From Zygnema cylindricum (lineage: Eukaryota > Streptophyta > Zygnematophyceae > Zygnematales > Zygnemataceae), in the NCBI GenBank assembly GCA_037447655.1, contig JBBHKE010001475.1, positions 1 to 15,000 of the forward strand: a stretch of 15,000 bases of DNA, written 5' to 3'. Shown here one piece after another: positions 8,519 through 15,000 of this stretch. Under the pieces are notes generated by a model that saw only the letters and a list, made by a program, of their open reading frames with translations, had not been told where the DNA came from and did not search any database. Position numbers and translations under genes: made by a program. Numbering within the stretch: the stretch's first letter is position 1; every line of letters begins with the position of its first letter.

Positions 8519-9214
8519 GGGCGTGTCCCCATGTGTTCAAGTAAAGGTTTTTTCCCGTCGTTTACACAGAAAATGGGACTTTCTACTTGAAAATATTACG
8601 CCGTACGAAAAATGGGCAAAAACTCAAATACATTTTGCGTCATCTTGGAACTTGAAAGGTACGGCGATTTGGCAGTATTATCATCGCGACCCACTTCCAG
8701 CTCATCTTCACACTTGCAATGAAATCAAATCGTGACCTGCTTTTAATCAAAATATCACCCTATTGACGAATAGAAATCTTGGGTTGCACGCGTCAAAAGT
8801 TTTCATTTGTTTTTTTGCAGTTGGGAGAATACACGAAAAAAAATTTGTTTGTCCGTTTGCTTATGTTGTCCACTTGTGGGCGTCTACAAATGTCATTTTG
8901 TAGACGTAGGCGATTGCTTATGTCGTTCACGTGTGGGCGTCAACAAATGACAGTCGGCGTCAACAATTGTCCCAGTATGTCAGGAGCTCTTTGCGGCGTA
9001 CAAATGTCCGCAGTTTGTTCCGAGACCGTTGGCGTCTACAAATGTCAGCAGTTTGGGTTTCGCAAGTATTGGCGACGTGTACAGCTGCCACATATTCAAA
9101 ATAATGAACGCGCAAGTAACGATTCACATAGGCACACTTTGAAAAGTACACCGTAAAATCAGCGCTAAAATCCAAAATAACGTTTCAAAATATCGGTTAC
9201 ATGGGGACACGCCC
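8519..9214 (+). mobile_element. F2 element, copy 2 (696 bp)
   Basis: The termini GGGCGTGTCCCCATGT (8519-8534) and ACATGGGGACACGCCC (9199-9214) are perfect inverted repeats. Flanking TCTAA on the left and TTAGA on the right extend the symmetry, so the true terminus may be slightly longer. Copies 1 and 2 differ at the central base of the terminus (T versus C), yet each keeps its own two ends matched. The interior carries at least four GGCGT(C)TACAAATGTC-like motifs between 8878 and 9045 and a perfect 10-bp stem CGTCTACAAA/TTTGTAGACG (8881-8890 with 8897-8906). No recognisable transposase is present. Confidence 0.78.
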
Positions 9215-10170
9215 TTAGATTCTTTCAAGATTTTAAACATCGAGTATTAACCTACGTGTTACCAACCAGAAAGAGCCACGCAAATAAAAAGTGGTTTACT
9301 GTCGCGAGGAAGGCACGCCCTTCAGTAAATTTTTTCGTACAATTACTGAGACGCCTAATGGAAGTCAACCCTAATTCAAAGTTCAGCATAGTATTTAAGG
9401 TGAGGTCCATGGAATTGAATAGAGACAAATTTCCCACGTGTCCATGACGAGAAATTGTACAATTTTCGACGTTCTTCACGCCAATAAGGGTTAAACATCT
9501 TCGGATCTTCCAGACGTACGAAAGTAACAATTTGCATTTTGTACGGCCATTACATGTTGCGGGTTCAGCAGCCCGTTTTTTACACATCCCGAAGCTTTTA
9601 ATTACAAAATCTTGTCGTTCTTACAACTGTCGAGATTTATATCGCATCAGGTCGCCTTGAAAGACGAATTGACCGTACAGATGTTTGTTGCAGTCAGCTG
9701 GTCCTGATTCTGACATGGCATGATGACGCCGACAGATTTCATGTGACGTCGAATGGTGTTTTCGTTTTGGAAGATCTCCAGTCTGTGTACGTCATATCAC
9801 GTCTCTGTTCACGCGCCGTCATGCGTTTCACGTTACGTGTCCTCTTGTGCTGGTCGCTGTCTCTTTTTCAATTTTAGAGGAAAATAGGTCGAGGGCAACA
9901 TTGTTGCTTTGCCTGGAAGTGCGAATGTAATGACCCAAGTAAAGTCAAAATGATTGCGTGGTCATGCACGTTACAACCAATGATATTTGCAATCAGGTCT
10001 TGCTTCTCTTTTTTGGACGTCGAGTTTGAAATTTTAGGCGTCGATGAGATGTTTTCTGTACGAAAACGTACGAAGGAGTGTCGTTATTACGAATATCTTT
10101 CCATGGACTTCTACCCTCAGCCAAAAACCGAAAACGTCGAAGCATTCTGGGCTTCTGCCGACTAGAATTT
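9215..10170. other. Gene-upstream region with protein-like but unrecognised open stretches
   Basis: Several frames look more protein-like than their surroundings, with mixed polar/hydrophobic residues and few simple repeats: plus 9256-9447, plus 9950-10165 (contains EFEILGVDEMFSVRKR), and unnumbered stop-free stretches around 9610-9877. They lie in different frames, are broken by stops, and match no family I can name. They may be remnants of a decayed gene or transposon, or chance. A minus-strand frame of 111 codons (9252-9587) overlaps the first one. Confidence 0.35.
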
Positions 10171-10283
10171 CGTACGTGAAATTTGGTGACCCTGTTTGAT
10201 TCTTTCCATTACGAGGACTTTTATTCCGTACGTAAATTAGTGACCCTGTTGGACACTTGGACTCTTTCCATTACAGCATACCA
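10171..10283 (+). repeat. 56-bp tandem duplication upstream of the receptor-like gene
   Basis: Unit 1 (10171-10226) and unit 2 (10227-~10283) both start CGTACGT, followed by GTGACCCTGTT and, further on, CTTTCCATTAC. A third CGTACGT follows alone at about 10424. The duplication lies about 370-480 bp before the proposed start codon, so it could be part of the promoter. This is inference from position only. Confidence 0.75.
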
Positions 10284-10651
10284 TACGGCCGATTTGGTCA
10301 ATCTGCTGCGTGGCACTACAGTACGTACTGTTGACAATTTTGCCGCGTCTGCCGTGTTGCAACTCTCAACTGTCAAGGACCATTTTTACTTTATTTTATA
10401 ATATTTTATGTATTTTTAATTCCGTACGTTCTAGAAGCTAAGTGTACAGGAAAAACATGTAGAAGCTAACAAAATGGAAGAATCAAAAGATGACAAGCAA
10501 CTCAAAACAGGAGAAGTCACAAATTCCTCCATCGAATCATGTCAAAATTTCGTCTAAACTTTCTCAAAGGGCATAAGTTGCTCCCATCGAAACCCTAAAA
10601 AAGCAAAAGAAAGTGAGAAGAAAATAGAATACTGGAAAAAAACAGCAAAAT
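10284..10651 (+). promoter_or_regulatory. Presumed promoter and 5' leader of the malectin-like gene
   Basis: The stretch TTTATAATATTTTATGTA near 10394-10411 is the most TATA-like sequence upstream and lies about 250 bp before the start codon. The following ~240 bp are A-rich and carry two small upstream reading frames. The transcription start is not visible from sequence, so the boundary between promoter and leader is a guess. Confidence 0.3.
10474..10557 (+). other. Candidate upstream ORF (27 codons)
   Basis: An ATG in the context AAAATGG opens a 27-codon frame ending in TAA at 10555-10557. A second short upstream frame (10539-10598, 19 codons) overlaps it in another register. If the transcript starts upstream of 10474, both would precede the main start at 10652 and could lower its translation. 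Coding potential of the peptides themselves is unknown. Confidence 0.3.
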
Positions 10652-13600
10652 ATGGCTAGTCTCTCCGGGCAGTGTCCCGGGAGGCTAGCAGCAAAATTAA
10701 TGTTTATTTGTACAGTTTTTTTATTATTGTGTTTGGCCGAGGGTTATGGATTTAGGAAGGAGGTGGAATATGATGATTTCTCCTACCGTGTAAATTGTGG
10801 TGGTCCGGCTTTTACGGACGAGTACGGAAATACGTGGCAGGCTGACGACCAATCAGCGAAATTGACTTATTCACAAGGAGGTGTGTGTGTTTTTTTTCTT
10901 TAGAGGGAGTGGTGATTAGGGTTTGAGAGCGTATGGTTGTGTGATTTTTTCCTTTTTTTGTGTTTAAATACTATTTATTACGAAAAGTAAGTTGGTGGCG
11001 AGTAAGAACTGGTTTTTAGGGTTGGATGTTGTACAAATCAAATTTCAGGGTTTGGTATCATGAGGAAATGAGATATCAGGGTTGGAATGCTACTGAGTTG
11101 AGTAGGGTGTATTTTTAGGGTTTGTCTGTTTTAGATTTTTTTCTAGAGTTCTGAGTTCTAAACAGGAGAAACAAAACTAGTTTAAGGTGACTGATTCTTT
11201 TTATTTGCGAATGCCGTTTTGTCATTGCGACATTTAGTAAGCCAGGCAATGACTACGTTTAAATTTCTTTCCACAACGACGTAGTAGCCCATTCTTGTGT
11301 AATCCTACTTGTAATCCTAAACTTAGGAGATTGGTCAGTTAAATAAGTTTTCGAAAGATTGACAAACACTCTTCTCCGAAGCACAGAGATAGGCTTTGGT
11401 TCCAATGTATTGTTGGTACCAACGCTTTGTTCTTTTTATTTTGGTAAAATGTGTAGAAACCCTAAAAAATGTAAGATAATTTTAAAAGCTCTATAGAATG
11501 CTTTCCGTTTGGCAGATATAAATGTAATTGAAACTTGCCAATAGGACATGTGATTTTTATTTGTGCGCACAGGGGGTTACTAAAAATACCGTTAACCTGG
11601 AAAAAACCCGTTATGTCACATGACAAGACATGACTTGACATGACATGACATGACACGACATCACATCAGATCACATCACATTGCATTACACCACATGACA
11701 TCACATGGCATGTCATCTCGTCACATGACATCACGTCGCATCATCTCATGTCACATCATATCACATCACGTAGGAAAAAGTGTGGCCAGTATATTTAAAT
11801 GTCATAGTACAATATTTTTGTATATTTTTTAGAATTTTTCCCGGTATATACGTATCTTCAAGTTTGAGGAAATGAATTCCGTTTCAAAATGGCTTCAATA
11901 TTCAAAATATTTTTTACAGCATCAGCTTATGTCATGTTTGAAGGTTTCTGTGGAAATAAGCAAGGTTTTTCTAAGTTTGAACTGTGAGTTGACCATTACT
12001 CTATTAAAATGAATGGGATTCAAAGCATGTCGAGTATTTTTAACAAATATGATTGAGTGGAGAATATGCTTCAACAAATATGGCGACTTCATTTTCTTTA
12101 AAGCCTTAGGATTTTCATATGTCGGGGATCCATGTTTGAACAACCAGTTTCCATTTAGTCATTATGGTCCTAACACCGTTTTTTTAATTAGTGAGGACTA
12201 CCGTTGTTCCTAGTATTAGTAGATTTGTATGAATTTACTCGTGAAATAGTGTGGAGTAACAGGTTTATTACAGGTTCTTATTTTACTAGAAATTCCTCCC
12301 ATCAGTCAAAGTGAATCGTGTGGACTCTCATACAACATAAAAATTAAAGGAGACTGACATCGTTTTTTCTTTTGTTCTTTTTGTTGCAAACAGGGTTCGA
12401 TGTAAGTTCAACATCTATTGAGAACGGTGAGTTTGATTTCTTTTGAAACATTTTCATTTTTTTTTTCAGCAGATGCATTTGTTTTTTTTGGGCCCATGAA
12501 TATTTTTTTGAAGCCAATTTTTTGAGAATTGCATCTTTCGTCAATATTTCTTTGGTTTGTTTTTCTCTTAGAAAACATGTCATACAATTCACCGTATTTT
12601 GTGCATTTCGTGCATACTATTTGTGCACGTTTGGGTCTATATATTTATTGGGTATTTTGGTTTTTTGGGGTTATTTTGGGCTTCTCCGTGCATTTTTCTT
12701 TTTTGCCTCACAAGATGTATGTTGATTATGAAAATTCTGGGGCTTTTATTTTCTCTCTTCACTTTATTATTATTTTATTATTTTTGAAAATTATTATTGA
12801 CTAATTGGAAATTTATGTTTCTTTTTTTCTCATTTTTTTTAAATTTTTGTCCGATTTGGATTATTTTCTGTTATTTGGTTTGTGGAAAAGACAACGAACG
12901 AAAACCTTTTAGCTTAATTTTTTGCATTCATGTTTTTTCTCCCTCCTTTCTTTTTCCCTCTTTCGTCATTTGTATCATATCTTAATTTTCTTCTTTCCTT
13001 CCCTTCACCCTGTCTTTCCCTTTTTTTTTTTCTTTTATTGCTTTCATTTCTATTTTTTTTTCATTCGTCCTCGTCTTTTCTTTCTCTTATTCTTTTTGTC
13101 TATTTTAGATTTCACAACAATGTACAGTTCCGCAAAAGTTAACTCTAATTCAAGTACCCTCGCGTATTTATTTCCTGTTGAAATGGAGATGCGATATCTA
13201 TTACGATTGTACTTTTCTCCATTGCATTTAAATCAAAGCCGGAAAGCTCTCAAAAAAGCGACCTTTTCTGTTAAGGTTAATGGAGAGGCTCTCATTCCAG
13301 AATACAATTTTCTGAAATACTCGAAGGATTGGACAGGTAAGAGAGAAATTCAATAACTGTAACAGTTGTGTAAACAGATTGAAAAATGCTTTGAAACTTT
13401 ACCTGTCAAAAATTCTGAAACTGGAAATTTGTAGAAAGCTTGTTTGGAACGTGTAAACTGTCACTGTCACTGTAACTAAAACCGTAACCGTAACTGTAAC
13501 CGTAACCATAACCGTAACCGTAGTTGTAATGTAACTGCAACTGTCAGTCACTATCGCTGTCTCTGTAACCGTAAGGGTAACTGTACTGTAACTAACCGTA

Positions 13601-15000
13601 CCAGAGGATATGCTAAAACGGAAAGCTGTTTAAACACTGAACACATAAAGGATGTAAACTGCAATGGAGAATACTACGACTTGGAAACTGAAAGAGAGAA
13701 CTTATGCAATTTAAAACTGAAAATGCAGAACAGTAACAGAGAATGCTTACAGTCTGCAAAAATGCGAATTTGCAGCGATATAGTAACAGTATTTGCAAAT
13801 GGGAAAAGCGAAAAATTTCACAACTTCAAAACTGTGTGCTACGTAAACCCTGACTCCATTTGTCTCAAACTAAACCTTTGATGAAACCTTTTGAAATCAG
13901 AAAATCCCAACTCAGAATCGATCAGACTTTTTAATGTTAACTTTTGATTTTTTTCCATATTGAATGTGCCGGCTAATTAATCACTCTGAAACTTACCTAC
14001 CCACTTCCTTTCTCTGTCTCTTTTTTCTCACTTTTCACGTTTCATCGTCGTTCCCCCTTTTTTTTTTCCCCTGCCCTCAGACATGCAGGAAATTTACCTG
14101 CCAGGATTCCATACCAAGACAGCGAATATCTCATTCATCCCGATTCATAAATCCTATTTGTACATAAATGGGATAGAATTGAAAAACATTAAAATAAACC
14201 CATTTTACAACAAAACTGATACACTTTACGGTCCATATGTAGCCTCCAATATGACTCTTTTTACTGTGTATCGCATAAATTGCGCCGGGCAAATACCGAT
14301 TTTCGATTCGTTGGGGCGCAAATGGTCTTCCGATGAAGGTTATCAGCTTCCTTCTTTTGTTTTTCGTACCAATTATAGTGTGGAACCAAGCATTCAAAGC
14401 CCGATGGCAAGTCAGGGGGAAATCTACAAATCTCAAAGAGCCGGAGATTCAAATGGACTCAAATATTCGTTGAACGTCACTGTAGCGGAGGAGGTAAGGA
14501 GGGGGAGGGGGAGGGGGAGGGAATTGTGATGCTTATGAAAGTATATCATGGATTTTTCTTCTTTCACTGACCCTAGTCCTCTCTGTCGCTCTGACTCTGC
14601 CTCTCCCTCTCCCGCTTCCTCTCCCTTTTCCTCTCCCTCTTCCTCTCCCTCTCCCTCTTCTTCTACCTCTTCCTCTCCCTCTCCTCTCCCTTTGTCCCTG
14701 TCGCTGCATATTTTGTGCTTTTTTGGGTTTATGTTGTATTAATTCCAAATTCTGTTCTTTTTTGCAGTATATTATAAGGCTCCATTTTGCTGACATCAGC
14801 AATGCCTCTGATGTCACCATCGACCAATCTCGATCGTGCGACATTTTAATTAACGATTATCCCGTCAAAATGGGTTACAATATGACTTTCTCCCCAGGAA
14901 AACCCTTTGTCGCCGACATACAAGAGTTTCGTTTTTCGTCTCTTTTTGCCGATACTCTCCGGATTAAGTTATTGGATTCGTCCCATAATTTGGGTACAAA
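10652..15000 (+). CDS. Malectin-like receptor, ectodomain (CrRLK1L-like), 5 exons, 3' partial
   Basis: Proposed exons are 10652-10880, 12394-12426, 13109-13336, 14081-14493 and 14768->15000, all with GT...AG introns. Introns 1-3 are phase 1 and intron 4 is phase 0; the frame stays open for 378 residues to the window edge. Residues 1-31 are a signal peptide (R11 and K15, then a hydrophobic run MFICTVFLLLCL, cleavage near residue 31). The first malectin-like module (~45-200) shows RVNCGGPAFTDEYGNTW, YLLRLYFSPLHL, ATFSVKVNG, EIYLPGF and SYLYINGIEL. The second (~226 onward) shows YRINCAG, LGRKWSSDEGY, EYIIRLHFADI and CDILINDYP. Nine N-X-S/T sequons (N101, N129, N179, N207, N220, N261, N295, N313, N339) fit a secreted or cell-surface domain. 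By family knowledge such ectodomains bind cell-wall pectin or RALF peptides and precede a transmembrane helix and Ser/Thr kinase. That part would lie beyond 15000 and is not seen. The malectin-like call is strong; CrRLK1L versus malectin-like LRR-RLK is open. A secreted protein without kinase is also possible. Confidence 0.83.
10881..12393 (+). other. Intron 1 (1513 bp)
   Basis: The donor is GGAG|GTGTGT after residue 76 and the acceptor is GCAAACAG|GG. It is AT-rich, and the only structure seen is the pentamer tract at 11615-11770. Several short frames lie inside it but none continues the malectin alignment. An additional small exon cannot be excluded by eye. Confidence 0.65.
11615..11770 (+). 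repeat. Degenerate pentanucleotide satellite (CATGA/CATCA)n in intron 1
   Basis: About 31 tandem pentamers of the form ATGAC/ATCAC/GTCAC fill 156 bp. The left part is purer (ATGAC repeated) and the right part more mixed. CATG and TCACATG substrings make it rich in short palindromes. Frames across it give His/Ser-rich artefacts. Confidence 0.93.
12394..12426 (+). CDS. 33-nt micro-exon (exon 2) of the malectin-like gene
   Basis: The exon is bounded by AAACAG and GTGAGT. Read from the phase-1 junction it gives G-FDVSSTSIEN with the first base of the next Asp codon, linking SQG at the end of exon 1 to DFTTMYSSAKV in exon 3. Malectin-like domains commonly have a Ser/Thr-rich stretch here, followed by an aromatic residue and A-(K/R)-(V/I), which is why the exon is believed. 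Exon 1 could only join exon 3 directly with the same phase, so skipping would delete exactly 11 residues without a frameshift. Confidence 0.7.
12427..13108 (+). other. Intron 2 (682 bp), strongly T-rich
   Basis: The donor is ACG|GTGAGT and the acceptor TATTTTAG|AT. T-runs dominate, and the last ~180 bases form an almost uninterrupted pyrimidine tract with TTTCTTT/TCCCTTT words. Phe-rich open frames across it are composition artefacts. Confidence 0.7.
13337..14080 (+). other. Intron 3 (744 bp)
   Basis: The donor is ACAG|GTAAGA and the acceptor GCCCTCAG|AC, both close to consensus. It contains the hexamer tract at 13457-13602. An A-rich segment follows (13610-13880) with recurring AAACTG words and a 66-codon frame that does not fit the malectin alignment. 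Confidence 0.75.
13457..13602 (+). repeat. Degenerate hexanucleotide repeat (CCGTAA/CTGTAA)n in intron 3
   Basis: About 24 units of ACYGTA/ACCGTA type fill 146 bp, interrupted by CTGTCA variants. On the minus strand it reads TTACGG/TTACAG. This differs from the plant telomere unit TTTAGGG and is best treated as an ordinary microsatellite. Confidence 0.9.
14494..14767 (+). other. Intron 4 (274 bp) with complementary purine and pyrimidine tracts
   Basis: The donor GAG|GTAAGG and acceptor TTTTTGCAG|TA are near consensus. Seven bases inside the donor begins a G-tract (14501-14521): three runs of five G and one of three, separated by single A. This is a textbook G-quadruplex pattern. A CT-rich tract with CCCTCTCCCT words covers about 14591-14692. 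The two tracts are complementary and could pair in the transcript. Confidence 0.85.

Noticed and set aside
1751-9214. LTR retrotransposon with the F1 or F2 copies as LTRs
   Set aside because: F1 and F2 have inverted, not TG...CA, termini, their pairs interleave, and no gag/pol-like frame lies between them.
11650-11832. His/Ser-rich plus-strand frame, and a minus-strand counterpart at 11462-11656
   Set aside because: Both are products of the pentanucleotide repeat in intron 1.
12522-13110. Overlapping Phe/Leu/Ser-rich frames that look like membrane proteins
   Set aside because: They arise from T-rich intron 2; hydrophobicity is a consequence of T-rich codons. Only the part from 13109 on is accepted as exon 3.
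13457-13602. Hexamer array considered as interstitial telomeric repeat
   Set aside because: The unit (CCGTAA, minus strand TTACGG) is not the plant TTTAGGG or common TTAGGG telomere unit.
14533-14844. 103-codon minus-strand frame rich in Arg-Gly
   Set aside because: It is the translation of the reverse complement of the CT-rich tract in intron 4; no independent support.

Overview
The window reads as nuclear DNA of a green-lineage (streptophyte) eukaryote. The evidence is one intron-containing gene at the right end, whose predicted product has a signal peptide and two consecutive malectin-like domains. That layout is typical of plant malectin-like receptor kinases (CrRLK1L/FERONIA-THESEUS type, or the malectin-like LRR-RLKs). 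Introns are AT/T-rich with ordinary GT...AG borders. The species cannot be named from sequence alone. An intron-split ectodomain would be unusual for the flowering-plant CrRLK1L genes, which mostly lack introns in the coding region, so a streptophyte alga or another early-diverging plant is a reasonable guess but remains inference.

Layout. 1-963 is low-complexity and unassigned sequence. 964-1036 (minus) folds as a complete 73-nt tRNA-like cloverleaf. 1751-9214 is a patchwork of non-autonomous DNA transposons in which three families each occur twice. Family F1 (1751-2273 and 7891-8430) is a TA-flanked element with ~25-bp terminal inverted repeats. Family F2 (5691-6644 and 8519-9214) has 16-bp termini starting GGGCGTGT and many internal CGTCTACAA motifs. 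Family F3 (3887-4453 and, inverted, 7287-7736) has termini GTTCAAAAGTAGG. A fourth, degraded family is hinted at by related ends near 3580, 5112 and 6970. Between these lie short tandem duplications (144 bp at 3036, 11 bp at 4615, 93 bp at 7338, 21 bp at 8435, 56 bp at 10171) and perfect hairpins. None of the elements carries a recognisable transposase.

9215-10651 is the gene-proximal upstream region. It holds a few protein-like but unrecognised open stretches, a 56-bp tandem duplication and two short upstream ORFs. The receptor-like gene begins at 10652 and runs off the right edge; five exons are proposed: 10652-10880, 12394-12426 (33-nt micro-exon), 13109-13336, 14081-14493 and 14768->15000. 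Together they give 378 residues of continuous open frame. Three of its introns carry different simple repeats: pentamer in intron 1, hexamer in intron 3, and complementary G-rich and CT-rich tracts in intron 4.

A compositional signal runs through the transposon-rich part: the tetranucleotide GTAC, usually as CGTAC, is strongly over-represented, and several sites match the plant SBP-box binding consensus. No CRISPR, rRNA, operon or bacterial feature is present. Everything here was read by eye; no database or folding program was used.
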